A DNA stretch of 64,000 nucleotides from Rugalucina vietnamica. Its lineage: Eukaryota; Mollusca; Bivalvia; Lucinida; Lucinidae. Location: NCBI GenBank assembly GCA_964017185.1, contig OZ024875.1, positions 23,941,456 through 24,005,455 on the forward strand, given 5' to 3'. The notes below the pieces were generated by a model that was not told where the DNA came from, did not search any database, and worked only from the letters and a program-made list of their open reading frames with translations. Shown piece by piece: positions 23,378-33,950 of this stretch (position 1 is its first letter; every line of letters starts with the position of its first letter). The position numbers and the translations under genes are program-made.

Positions 23378-25164
23378 AAAAAGGTACAAGTAGGCAAAGA
23401 TCAGGAAAAGGCGCAATCAGAAAAAGATTCCCACTCCAAAAACCGAGGTGGGAAAAAACCAAACTAACAATCAGGTACTTATACCATGAAACATATCGTA
23501 AGCCGAATGAGCAGCTATTTTCCCAATAGGTGGCCACTCAGTTACCTTAACTTAACTAAAAATATGAAAACATACATAAGGCGCCAACAGCACAAAAAAT
23601 TTTAAACACCAAGACATAAAACAAAAAGAACCACTACAGAAGTATCGACTTGGAACGATCAGTAACACAAAGTTACTGGCGGGCTTAAACCGGTTTTACA
23701 GGTACCTAACCTCACCCTCAGCTTCTGCAGTGGTTCACAACATTTAGTTAGTTCTTCGGTCCTCGTGGTGAATCTCTAACTAGTCAATGAATCATCAAGA
23801 ACAAACAAATAAATCATGATAAACATCCTGATGAATCAAAAACCAGGACTCACAGATTGAGTAAGCTGCCCGACGATGGAGATCCCTGGGCGCCGAATAA
23901 CCTACTAACTCCGGAGCAAAAGAAAAACACCAGTTGGACCCCGGTGGGCCAAGCAACAGACAAGAAGCTCCGGCCCCAACCAACTAAAATGAATAGCTTT
24001 ATGTCGGGGCCATCATAGAGTCTGACGCCCGACCCACCGGCGTGCAATTAAAGAAGGCAGCATAGTTATCAACCATGATTGGGTTAAAAACTAAGCATGC
24101 AGACTGTCGCATAACATTCAAGTTATAACCTATACGTCTGTAACGTGATATGATTTTTCCGAACTGAAGAGAAAAATCATTTATTCCTTTAAGTTTCTTT
24201 AATTTGTAAACCAAGTCACCATAAAATTCAGGTTCCGAAAGGCCCTCACTTAAAAGTGTCTTTAACCCAACATTATATTTGGAAATCAATTCATAGTGTC
24301 TACGATAAAATTTAGAAAAGGTTTTTCGAAGTTTATGATACCGATAGCCCTGTTGGAGAAGTTTTGCCGTTAAACATTTATTTCGAGCGTTGAAGTCTGT
24401 AACATGATTGCAGACTCTAGCAAACCTAATAAGTTGCGAAATGTATACACCATAAGAAGCACGACGAGGAACGTCACCATCCAAAAAAGGAAAATTTACT
24501 ATATCAAAATCAAAGTCATCGCGCTTATCATAAATTTTAGAAGAAACAAATCCATTTGCAACAGAAAGATGTAGATCTAAAAAGGGGGCTTCGGTATCTG
24601 AGATATTAGCTTTGTTCAACTGAAGTTCAGGTGGATAAATTTGATTGACCATACCTTCGAAATAAGGGTTGTCAATGTTCAAAAGGTCATCGAGGTACCT
24701 AGATGTGGAATTAAAAGCCTCGATAACATCAGCTTGATTATCATGGTTAAGAGAATCCATGAAATCTCTTTCGTAGCAGTATAAAAATAAATCAGCTACG
24801 AGAGGTGCGCAATTTGTACCCATCGGAATTCCAACAATTTGTCTGTATAACTTGGTCCCAAATCTAATATAAATATTATCAAGTAGATAGGATAAGGCGT
24901 CGCACACATTCTGACATGACCAAAGGGTATACCGACTTTGGTCAGAGGAAGTGAAAAAAGCCTTTCTGTCATTACATGCCAAATAAAGTGAACCATAGTT
25001 TTTTAATGCCCTTTTGAAGGTCCACTCTATCAAATCCAGAAGTTTTTCTTTAATTAGATTATGTGGTAATGTTGTATACAGAGTAGAAAAATCATATGTG
25101 GACAAGCTTGTCGCACGGAACCCTCTACACTTCAATTTACTGAGCACCTCACCAGAATTTTTTA
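23378..25164 (-). mobile_element. Penelope-like retroelement, copy 1, 5'-truncated
   Basis: A retroelement on the minus strand, bounded by TAAATGCAT on both sides (23369-23377 and 25165-25173). The right-hand copy is continuous with the LTR sequence ATTTATACTAGG, so this element inserted into the LTR fossil. Its 5' end is at 25164, inside the reverse transcriptase, and its 3' end reads GCCTACTTGTACC followed by T-rich sequence. Between the reverse transcriptase stop at about 23999 and the 3' end I see no GIY-YIG endonuclease. A second copy at 44940-46346 shares the same 3' end. Confidence 0.8.
23999..25147 (-). CDS. Penelope-type reverse transcriptase, partial
   Basis: An open 382-codon frame. 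Motifs are YDFSTLYTTLPH (residues 18-29, catalytic Asp19), YRQIVGIPMGTNCAPLVAD (101-119) and RYLDDLLNIDN (150-160, catalytic Asp pair), followed by LDLHLSVANG, KIYDKRDDFDFDIVNFPF and YGVYISQLIRFARVC. This order and these exact signatures are those of Penelope-like elements and separate them from LINEs (FADD) and LTR elements. The C-terminus (NCTPVGRASDSMMAPT) is reached at a stop. The N-terminal part of the polymerase is absent because the element is truncated there. The first Met is not a real start. No introns are evident. Confidence 0.85.
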   Translation of the reverse strand: MLSKLKCRGFRATSLSTYDFSTLYTTLPHNLIKEKLLDLIEWTFKRALKNYGSLYLACNDRKAFFTSSDQSRYTLWSCQNVCDALSYLLDNIYIRFGTKLYRQIVGIPMGTNCAPLVADLFLYCYERDFMDSLNHDNQADVIEAFNSTSRYLDDLLNIDNPYFEGMVNQIYPPELQLNKANISDTEAPFLDLHLSVANGFVSSKIYDKRDDFDFDIVNFPFLDGDVPRRASYGVYISQLIRFARVCNHVTDFNARNKCLTAKLLQQGYRYHKLRKTFSKFYRRHYELISKYNVGLKTLLSEGLSEPEFYGDLVYKLKKLKGINDFSLQFGKIISRYRRIGYNLNVMRQSACLVFNPIMVDNYAAFFNCTPVGRASDSMMAPT

Positions 25165-25165
25165 T

Positions 25166-25665
25166 AAATGCATTTATACTAGGTGGCTATGATTTTCATA
25201 GCTGTCGGTTCTCTCCCCAAGTTTTCGCCGTTGTATTTACGACGGACGGTCTTCTTTCTCGTCGTATCAAAGTATACGTACCACTACCTTCGTATCTTAG
25301 AATACGTACTTTTTGATGACTCCGTACCTAAATTATAGTTTTTATTTTTCTTTCCGGACTCTAAAACTTCTAAATTTTGGAGAATCAATTATTAGGGATC
25401 TTAAACTTAAATTAATTTAATTTGCAAATTTATTTGTAAACATATCAAATAGTAAAATCAAATTTCAACTTCAAAAGCTTCTTCACTACTTCAACCCACA
25501 TCCAGCGATACGAACCACACTAGCGATCACTTTTGTGGAGATTGGTCACAGTGCGGATTGCATTGATCGCCAGCTTTAGGACAAAGCTTTATTTTTGCTG
25601 TTGTCCGATCGTCTGTCTGTCGGCTTGTGCGTCCGTCTGTCCGTCTCTACCCCTGGCCTACTACA
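25166..25665 (+). repeat. 5' LTR portion
   Basis: The inner portion of the left LTR. Its first 155 bp match the right LTR piece, and its last bases CTACTACA mirror the TGTAGTAG start of the right LTR. The primer-binding-like site starts at 25666. Confidence 0.7.
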
Positions 25666-25891
25666 TTGGTGCCGTGACCAGGATGTGGTTAAATTGAAGT
25701 CAGTATTTGTGAAGCTCAAAATAAATAGGTTCAGTTATAATCATTAATGTAAGGGTAAAATTTAAGTGTAGGAAATTACTACAACTTACCCCACCCCATT
25801 CAGTAACAGTAAGGTTAAAGTTAAAATCATAAATTAAAACTTGTAAGGATTGTAACAATCAGAATTAAATTCCTAGGCCGTTCGTAGCAAA

Positions 25892-27351
25892 ATGCTTTCG
25901 TATTACGATGACTTTGATAGCCAGCAAGATCTTATAGATCTTTGTATCTCAAGTAGGGTTAGGGATGGAACCACCCAGACTATACCCCCCTCTTATACAA
26001 GGTCCAACACTTTAGGGGAAACAACACATGTGCCCTCGTTACATACGAGTAGAGTTCATTTTGAACAGCCAAGTATGTCTACTTTATATGTAGATACCAA
26101 TTTACCCAGCTACATGGATTCTCGTACTGATTCGAGGTACTTTCTTCCTTCCCCGGGGCCATCGGGCCATGTATATGGGGCTTGTGCCCCTTCCCATTAT
26201 GAGACACCTTACCACGACTTTAATGATCAAGGTTTAACGAGCAGGAACATTTGGTAGATCAACGTCTGAATTTAATAGACCCCTACCCCAGTATATCCCA
26301 ATCCCACGTCCAGCTGCCAATAGTCCATCGCGTGGTAGGGTTAAGGTGCTCGAACCTGAGACCTTTGATGGGTCAACATCGGGTGTCGAAATATCTGAAT
26401 ATTTGATTCATTTTGAACAAGTAGCAGACTGGAATCAATGGGATGACTCTCAGAAAGCAAAAATGCTGAAATTTAAGTTACGTGGTGAAGCTCAGAAGTT
26501 TGTTTCTACTTTGACCTACTTACAAGTGACAAATTATGCTACCTTGAAATAATGCCTTATTCATAGATTCGATCCAATTGAAAGGGCCGTAACCTACCGC
26601 TGTGAATTCTTAACTCGGAAACGCGAGAAGAATGAGCTTTGCTCTGATTATGGCTATGCCTTACTCAGACTTGCACGGCATGCATACCCATACACACACC
26701 AGGATGATTATGATCTTGATGCAACTGTGTTAGATCAATTCATTTCTGGCTTAGGGTCCTTAGAGCTTCAAAAGCATGTACAATTCCAGCATCCTGAAAC
26801 TTTGTATGAAGCCATCTACTATGCGATGGAGTATACTTCAGTCAGTGAAATTCGTGATCAAACATCTCAATTTCATGAACCAGTTACTCCTGTTACACCA
26901 TTACAACCAAAAGTAAACTCTGAAGAGCAGTTAACTTTCACCCATTCACCCAAAAGCAATTAGAAGAGCTCATTAATCTGAGCATTGACATGGCATTAGC
27001 AGCTAAGAAAGAGTCAGATCAACAGGGAAATAACTCTGAAACAAATACCCCCACTGATAAGGTGCTCGCCTTGAGGCCTACTGCTTCTGATGAAAATCAA
27101 TCAAAGAGAAAGCTTTCTGGAAATTCAGAGAATATAACTATGCAAGAGAGTTCAGACATGAGAATTTGTAATTCCAGTGACTCTGAATCAGAATTGTTGA
27201 TGTTGAGAATCACTAATGAAGAGTTAAAAACCCAACAATTAGTAACGGGTTCAAATACAGTCAGTCAAAATTTAGGTTTAGATATGTCAACATCACCGCA
27301 ATTGACAAACAGTTTGAACCTCATGACACAGTTTGACTGCCAGATTAATAA
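25892..27351 (+). pseudogene. gag-like coding remnant of the LTR element
   Basis: The region between the primer-binding site and the nested MITE is mostly coding-like on the plus strand. The most recognisable stretch, from about 26346, reads PETFDGSTSGVEISEYLIHF and contains KAKMLKFKLRGEAQKF, the usual capsid-domain signature of Ty3/Gypsy Gag. The stretch before it is a Ser/Thr/Pro-rich leader. The region is broken in a few places and is a fossil. I see no convincing protease, reverse transcriptase or integrase further downstream. Confidence 0.65.
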
Positions 27352-27731
27352 GGGTCCTTGACACTTCGCCGAAAACCACTCTGCCGAAAAGACACTTCGC
27401 CGAAACGACACTTTGCCGAATGCGACACTTCGCCGAAATATTGCCGAAATTCGGCAAAAATGCCGAAAAAGATGTTTTTAAGAGTACTTCATACAATGTG
27501 ATTTTTTCATAACTTTTACTTAAATCCACAGCATTATAACGATTTTAACGATTAAATTTGTATAAATCTATCAAAAGAGGCATTCTACATTCTTAAGTAA
27601 TTAAGCATGACTCATTGTTAATCATTTAAAACTTTCGGCGAAGTGTCGCACCGGAGAAGAATTTTCGGCATTGTGTCGTTTCGGCGAAATGTCTTTTCGG
27701 CGAAGTGGTTTTCGGCAAAGTGTCGTGCACC
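27352..27731. mobile_element. 380-bp MITE with long inverted repeats and 9-bp duplication
   Basis: The terminal inverted repeats are about 60 bp (27352-27411 and 27673-27731) and continue more weakly inwards. They are built from repeated TTCGCCGAAAA/GACACTTCGCCG motifs. The flanking GATTAATAA is present exactly at 27343-27351 and 27732-27740. Long inverted repeats with a 9-bp duplication fit Mutator-like (MULE) MITEs best. There is no coding. It is younger than the LTR element that contains it. Confidence 0.88.
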
Positions 27732-28986
27732 GATTAATAATGGGCCCGAGAGTCTGTGGCCGGGAAATAGTTTGATTCCCGTGGGCCAAGATTGTAATGT
27801 CCTAACTCATGGCTTTGCATGTCAAAGGTCATTAACTGATCTTGGTGCCCCTGAGCAGACCCTGGTAGTAGAATATGAGCATTCGGATCCCCAAATGCAG
27901 ACTCCGGTACTTATGACCAGAGAAAAGATAATGAAATAAAATCTAATGGACCTGAAAGTAACTCAGGCACCCTAGAACAGGAAAATGAAATTGAAATTGC
28001 TAAAGAATGCAATGAAGCCTTTGGAGTAGATCCTATAAATGAGCAGCCACGCCTTGAGTATACAAGCAAATCAATTGAGACTGAAACTTACTTTGAAAAA
28101 AAAAAGGATTCTGTGAACTCAGTTCCACACACTTGTTACAATGTCAATGGGAAAGTAGGACCCGTTAAGGGTAGAAAATTATTCCTACTTCATGGGAAAT
28201 CAACCCAAGCTCAAACATAATCATAAAATTGAGCCATTTACAGTCAGACAAATATGACTTAAATGCTTATCAGTATGTAACATGAGAAGTCTTATATAAA
28301 TTTTCAATAAAATGACTAAATAAAAATTATTAAAATATTATATACATAAAACGTTGGGAAAAAATACTTAAAGTTTGAAAATAGGCAAGTAATTGGCAGT
28401 GGTAAAGTTATGTTGCTGTCTATGGTTGAGAAGTTGGTCTATGGCTATGGTTTCTATGGAGAAAGATGTTCTATTGGGTCAGTTCTGTCGATGGTTATGA
28501 CATACTCCTGTCCATGGTTGTAGTTTGTTCCTGTCAATGGTTATGTACTACCAATGCTGTGAACAACTGGTTGCTCTAAAGACGACATATGGTTTACAAT
28601 CTACATATAAAACTTCATACGTTATGCAGCTGTTTATGGTTCTTAATCACCGAAGTCTATGAGATGTACCGAGGATGATACTTTAATACCTGTTGAGAGC
28701 TGTTAGACGTCTATTACTGTGTGCAGTATTGTTGACTGTCGTCTGGGCCTATGAACACGAGTCGTATTACCGGGATGGATCTATGATCAACTTGGCCGAG
28801 ACCTAAAGGCTATTGCGCGATGATGACCAACTAGCTATGGATGATGAAACAGATGGATGCCTTTTGCTATTTTGACATTTTTGAGCTTGTGTTGTTCATT
28901 TATTTAGTGACATTTATGACCAGTTTGTTTTCATGCTTTAATTTAAAATATTCGCTTTGCTCATATTTTTTCAAAGGATGGAGGAA

Positions 28987-29370
28987 TGTAGTAGAAGTGC
29001 CTTCATAGGGTCTTCATTAATTGACATTTCTTGAATTAAATGCCGGTTTAGAGTTTTAAGTCACCATTCTTTCTCCATCTTTTGAAAGTAACTTTTGTAA
29101 ATAAAATTATTTCATTTTATGAGCAAATTATTGAATATTTTAATATTTTTCATTTGTTTGACATATTTCATAAAGTCAAAATTATCTCTTTTTGTACACC
29201 TTTTTGTAATGAAAATGCATTTATACTAGGTGGCTATGATTTTCATAGCTGTCGGTTCTCTCCCCAAGTTTTCGCCGTTGTATTTACGACGGACGGTCTT
29301 CTTTCTCGTCGTATCAAAGTAAACGTACCACTACCTTCGTATCTTAGAATTCGTACTTTTTGCTCCGTAC
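28987..29370 (+). repeat. 3' LTR portion
   Basis: Begins TGTAGTAGAAG directly after the purine tract AAAGGATGGAGGAA and runs to CTCCGTAC, where the satellite resumes. The segment from 29213 matches 25166-25320. Confidence 0.7.
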
Positions 29371-30152
29371 ATGTTGACACTATCGGTTGGATCTGCAATG
29401 CTTAGTGTTAATATGTTTACATTAACGTTTGCAACAGGAACGCTTAATGTTAACACGTGACACTAACAGTTGCAACTGCAATGCTCAGTGTTAATACATA
29501 TATACTAACGGTTGCAACCGCAACGCTAAGTATTAACATTTTGGCATCTGCAAAGCGTAGTGTTAACATTTTAGCATTAACGGTTGCAACTGCAACGCTT
29601 CGTGTTAACATGTTGACAAAAACTGTTGCAACCGCAATGTTTAGTGTTACCATATTAACACTAACGGTTGCAACTGCAACGCCAAGTATTAACATGTTGA
29701 CAAAAACTGTTGCAACCGCAATGTTTAGTGTTACCATATTAACACTAACGGTTGCAACTGCAACGCCAAGTATTAACATGTTGATATAAACGGTTGCAAC
29801 TGCTACACTTAGTGTTATAATGTTGATATTATCGGTTGCAACTGCAACGCTAAGTGTTATCATCTTGACACTAGCAGATGCAACCGCAATGCTTAGTGTT
29901 ACAGTTGCAACTGCAACACTTATTGTTACCATGTTGACACTAACGTTTGCAACTGCAACGCTTAGTAGTATCGTGTTGACACTAACGGTTGCAACTGCAA
30001 CGCTTAGTGTTATAATGTCGATACTAACGGTTGCAACTGCAGCGCTTCGTGTTAACATGTTGACACTAACAGTTACAACCGCAATGCTTAGTGGTAACAT
30101 ATTAACACTAAGGGTTGCAATTGCAACGCTTAGTATTAACATGTTGACATTA
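29371..30152 (-). repeat. 42-bp satellite array, reverse orientation
   Basis: Reverse-orientation 42-bp units. A two-unit block containing CAAAAACTGTTGCAACCGCA and CAACGCCAAGTATTAACATG is tandemly duplicated at about 29640-29780. The minus-strand open frame at 29450-30142 is the 14-codon repeat and not a gene. Confidence 0.94.
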
Positions 30153-30879
30153 ATGCATACGGAGAAATATTGTGCCGATACCTTACCTGTAATTGGTAAC
30201 TGGACAACTCGGCTTATTCAGTTTATTGCCGATAAATAATGTACATAAATGAATAGGACATTGACTTTCAATGTTTAATTAAAACTTAATTACGGCAGAT
30301 ATCAAATTTGTTCTTTCGGAATATTGTAATTTAATGTATTCCTGATTTAATGGATATTGTTTCGTTCAATTATCTTGATTTTTTGAATGGACAAAATCAA
30401 AATTTAAAAAGGTCCTGTTTGGTCGCATCATTTCTTATATCTGATATACAAAAAGTGTAAAATCTACCAAAGGGGCTTTGGTTAAATGCCAAATATATCG
30501 TTTCCAAAACCTTTTTTCTAAATTTGTTCTTTCGGATTATTCATCAGAAGAAAATGATCTTTCTAAAGACATGCTTAACTTCAAAATCAAGCGACATTTG
30601 GCGTGTACAAATTGCGTGTGTTTTATAGCTACTTTGAGTTGTTTTTTTTTTTTTTTTTTTTTTCTAATTTCCGTAAATCAATAGTTTTATCGGCAAATCC
30701 CGTAAACCGGGCGGAGAATTACGAAATAAATACCTGTGCATAAGCGTCTGCTATTTCGCATAAAGGTGTAATACTTCTTTTCCTTGTTATTTATTTATTT
30801 ATTTATTTATTTGTTTATTTATTTATTTTCTTTAACATGGAGATTACTTATTTACACAAAAGAAAAAAAAATAAAAAGT
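30153..30879. other. Single-copy spacer between satellite and duplicated cluster
   Basis: AT-rich sequence that I do not find elsewhere in the window. It holds a T-run (about 30640-30663) and a TTTA microsatellite (about 30789-30829). I see no coding or structured feature. Confidence 0.6.
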
Positions 30880-31200
30880 CTTTTTTTCTCACCTCGAATG
30901 ATAATCGATTTAAAATTTATGAAAGATGCTACACAATGATCGCGATTAACTTTTGAGTATAATTTTATAAACATTACATATCCTCACAGAATGTGACACC
31001 TCTGAACAACAAACGCATTGTGCATTGTAAGAATGCACATCAACATTATTGTCGTAATTGCAATTGGTCCAATTAAAGTTTGCATTTCACACCTAAGTAA
31101 CTCTTTTTACTCAATCTGATGACCAAACGATAGCGTCTCCGTGTCCCAGTTTGAACAAAGCAAAAACCGACATAAAAATTCTTAATTATCTTCATTCAAA

Positions 31201-31256
<56 letters not shown>
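31201..31256 (+). repeat. (CT)n microsatellite
   Basis: About 28 CT repeats with one interruption. The equivalent tracts in sister copies (37635-37675, 42047-42087, 54972-55016) have different lengths, as expected for replication slippage. Confidence 0.95.
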
Positions 31257-31260
<4 letters not shown>

Positions 31261-31720
31261 AAGCTGCAGAAAAACACTGAAACTGTACACTGTTTTCAAT
31301 GAAATTAAGATTTGTTTTTACTGTGCTGCTACTTTTTACGCTGATTCGTTCTTATTTTCTTATTTTATTTCTGCTCTCAGCCACGGTCTAGATCATCCCG
31401 TTGAGTTTTCTGGAATCGCATATTCATTCATTCATTCTCAGTCACAAGTCGCAAGATACATCAATTCATTATTATTGTTTTTTTACTTTTTAAAAATTCA
31501 TTAAATGTTTTTTGTTGTTGTTGTTTTTTATCAAAAGATTAGTACTAGATCTATAATTAATATTACACAAAAATGCAGATATTGACGATACGATTTTGAA
31601 CAGTTCAGTGGCGCATCAATGTTGTTTTAGTTAATCTATGACCTAAGGGTATGATTTAAAGCGTGACTGATTTTATGACATGCAGTCTCGGATTATAAAA
31701 CCTTAACCATTTCACATTTT

Positions 31721-32020
31721 AGCCGCGGCGTGAGAAAACCGGTATTAGGGGTTTTCCGACCAGGTCTGACACTAACCGGCTTTTTTTTTTTTTGGTGTGA
31801 GAAAACCGGTACTAGGGGTTTCCGATCAGGTCTGACACAAACCGGCTTGTGTACTACACCATTTGGCAAGAAGCTTGAAAATTCGGATTGAGGAAGATAA
31901 GGAATTGTATTACCCGTGTAGCGAAAACAATGGCGCTGATCAGCTAGGCAACTGTTACACAGCTGACCTGAGCCTTTGTTTTTGCATAGTTAAATTCCGG
32001 TTTTCGCATGACGCGGCTCA
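31721..32020 (+). mobile_element. Family M1 MITE with partial tandem left end
   Basis: A full element runs from about 31794 (GTGTGAGAAAACCGG) to TCCGGTTTTCGCATGACGCG and GGCTCA ending at 32020. It is preceded by a second, partial copy of the left end (31721-31785, GCCGCGGCGTGAGAAAACCG). The two left ends are separated by a T-run. The inverted ends are GAGCCGCG.GTGAGAAAACCGG and its near complement. It has no coding. Confidence 0.7.
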
Positions 32021-32376
32021 TTTTTAATGGAAGGTGTACTTGTTATATAAATATTGCGAAAATGCAAGGAGTCGATCAGTCTGTGCACTTGAAAAACTTG
32101 TCCAAGCGAGGTTTGACGGATTCAAAAGCAAACCGGTCTACGCATACATAAATACTTGAAAATTGGAAATAAAGATTAAGCTAGTCATCAGGCTGCGAGG
32201 TGGTTCTAATATGTGCCCACAATATATGTTTTGAGCAATAATAAGAAAAATATCAAATAATTTCTACTTTTACAATTTGGGAAAAATCTATATATTGCAT
32301 GGGCGTGTTTTCGTAATGCTTACATTTAATATGTAACATATATCATATACTCATAGCATTTATTTTGAGGAAGCAA

Positions 32377-32377
<1 letters not shown>

Positions 32378-32407
<30 letters not shown>

Positions 32408-32409
32408 AT
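32378..32409 (+). repeat. (TAAA)n microsatellite
   Basis: About eight TAAA repeats. The orthologous tract in the right-hand copy of block B is at about 62511-62541. Confidence 0.9.
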
Positions 32410-33134
32410 ACATGAATAAATAATTAAATAAAAATAATACAACTGAATGCTTACAGTACAAACTGGTCCATGAGTTTAACCGCGACGATGCGATTGTCAC
32501 GGGTACCCACAATGTGCATTTGAATGGGAAAAACACGAGTTTTCTTTCATTCGAAATCGTGTTGTTTTTTTTTTACCGTCATCAAAGCCACACATTTTGT
32601 ATTTCTTTTTTTTTTTCATATTATTTCATAGTCGAAGTTTTGAGTTCATAAATTTTTAAGACAATATATGATCAAGTTTTATGGTTGCCCTCGGGCTAAA
32701 GTTACACAGGTAATTTTACGGACAGAGGCGCCAAGTAAATCGTAAATCACCGGAAAGAACCGAAGATGATTTACCTGTACCACTAATCCCCTAAGCTGAT
32801 AATACGATAAGACGCGCTGAGGAGACTTTTTCCACATGAAGGTAGCGACCCGGCTAGTATCAATCACAAAAAAGATAACGAAGACAACAGAGAGACAGAC
32901 AAATTACACAGAAGATATATCCTAAAGATAAATTACCTCACTGGGACAGTGACGTTTGACTGGACGGCGAACATGCCAATCTGGACGGTGAAGTTTTTAA
33001 TGGGATGACAATCACCACAATGGGACGGTATCGTTTTTACTCGGACTTGCCAGTTACGATATTATTAAATAAAATTACGCATTGCGCTCATCAGTTAAAA
33101 CTTCAAACTTACAATGTTTATCAACAAAATTTTA

Positions 33135-33138
<4 letters not shown>

Positions 33139-33180
<42 letters not shown>
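33139..33180 (+). repeat. A-run next to the tRNA-like sequence
   Basis: About 42 adenines. In sister copies the tract is an A-rich mixture (36470-36524, 40884-40938, 53804-53862) with interspersed C and G. On the minus strand it is a T-run immediately downstream of the tRNA-like sequence. Confidence 0.95.
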
Positions 33181-33184
<4 letters not shown>

Positions 33185-33286
33185 TTTCCGTTGGTGGGGT
33201 TTGAACAAACTACCCATTTCCTTAACGATCGCAATGACGAACAAATGTTGCATTTGCGACCTTAACCACTCGGCCATGATATTGGG
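33181..33286 (-). tRNA. tRNA-Ser/Leu-like sequence, likely a SINE head or relic
   Basis: On the minus strand it reads ATGGCCGAGTGGTTAAGG, a good internal promoter A box of the Ser/Leu type, followed about 50 bp later by GTTTGTTCAAACCCC, a degenerate B box. A T-run follows, which would end RNA polymerase III transcription. The T arm does not pair well and the spacing is long, so I doubt that it is a working tRNA. A tRNA-derived relic or SINE head is more likely. Copies lie at 36525-36630, 40939-41044 and 53863-53968. Confidence 0.45.
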
Positions 33287-33817
33287 CCTGTTTACATGAC
33301 AGAAAGATTATCCCTTTATATTAGATTCGAATCCAAGGGAAAATACTCAATTTTTCATTTACTCAAATGGTCCCACTATAAAACGGGCTACACACGATAG
33401 TTGTCTCAAATGTAAATGCAATTTAGCATATCAATATTTATTCAGATTTTGCAAAGAGCATGAACACGTGTTTAATGCCAACATTATCTAGTTTCATTAT
33501 AAAGAATGAAACACTATTACACCTTGTTAAATTAATATTTGGTTCACCCATAAGCTTTGTTTTAACTCATATACGGTTAACCTGGTTCAATACCAATTAT
33601 TTTACCTGTCCCGGCGTTACGCTGTGGGCGGTTCCATGCCAAAGAGGTAAATCCGAGGCCTGGTTATCGCTATTGCACTGCAGCAGGGCCCCGGAGAAGG
33701 TACTAGTTCGACACAAAGTTGAACTATACTCCGCTTAGACTTAGTCTAAGCGAAGAGCGTTGGTGCTGTGCCTTCGCTTCAACTAAGCGGTTCCCTCGGT
33801 GAGGGGCCGCACATCTG

Positions 33818-33950
33818 GGGTAAGGGGGTGGGTATGGAGACCTTCTGGGCCATGGGGACTGGTTTGGTGGGAACGATGAGGGAATGGGTATGGTGGGGGC
33901 CATAGGGAGGGATGGTTGGGAATGGGTGGCGGCGTGGCCCATGAGGTGTG
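33818..33950 (+). repeat. G-rich tract with G-quadruplex potential
   Basis: The plus strand carries many GGG runs with short spacers (for example GGGGTAAGGGGGTGGGTATG and ATGGTGGGGGCCATAGGGAG). Six copies exist because the tract lies in both full and partial block A (about 33.8, 37.2, 38.2, 41.6, 42.7 and 54.5 kb). On the minus strand this gives Pro-rich open frames that I reject as genes. Confidence 0.7.

Larger units (their letters stand above)
25165..29370 (+). mobile_element. Ty3/Gypsy-like LTR retrotransposon fossil
   Basis: A broken LTR element on the plus strand. The LTR starts TGTAGTAGAAG after a purine tract at 28973-28986 and ends CCTACTACA at 25665, just before a primer-binding-like TTGGTGCCGTGACC. 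The outer ends of the element lie inside the LTR on both sides, so the two LTR pieces overlap by about 150 bp (25166-25320 and 29213-29370). They differ there by about two bases and one short gap, which suggests a fairly recent insertion. Only a gag-like region is recognisable. It is dead, with several breaks. Nested in it are the MITE at 27352-27731 and, at its left edge, the Penelope-like element. Confidence 0.75.
30880..32838 (+). repeat. Block B, left copy, of the segmental duplication
   Basis: It starts CTCACCTCGAATGATAATCG and ends CTTTTTCCACATG. The first 726 bp (called B') recur at 37312-38024, 41727-42436 and 54652-55079. The whole block recurs at the right edge of the cluster, split around an insertion (54652-55079 and 61255-62974). 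It contains a CT microsatellite, family M1 MITE copies, a TAAA microsatellite and a piece related to the hairpin arm at 53136-53300. No coding is recognised. Confidence 0.88.

Noticed and set aside
23378-25164. A LINE or telomerase-like reverse transcriptase
   Set aside because: The motif set (YDFSTLYTTLPH, GIPMGTNCAPL, YLDD, YDKRDDFDF) is Penelope-type. LINE endonuclease and the FADD box are absent.
33181-33286. A functional tRNA-Ser or tRNA-Leu gene
   Set aside because: The A box is good but the T-arm stem does not pair and the body is too long for a normal fold. I keep it only as tRNA-like.
33460-33738. 92-codon plus-strand frame repeated four times (starting MNTCLMPTLSSF)
   Set aside because: It is repeated only because block A is duplicated. 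It shows no domain and part of it overlaps the partial-A boundary. I see no reason to call it a gene.
33724-33942. Pro-rich minus-strand frames (PSLPMAPTIPIPSSFPP type) in block A copies
   Set aside because: These are the complement of the G-rich tract. Identical copies reflect recent duplication rather than coding constraint, and the longest version (36961-37518) crosses into unrelated B' sequence.
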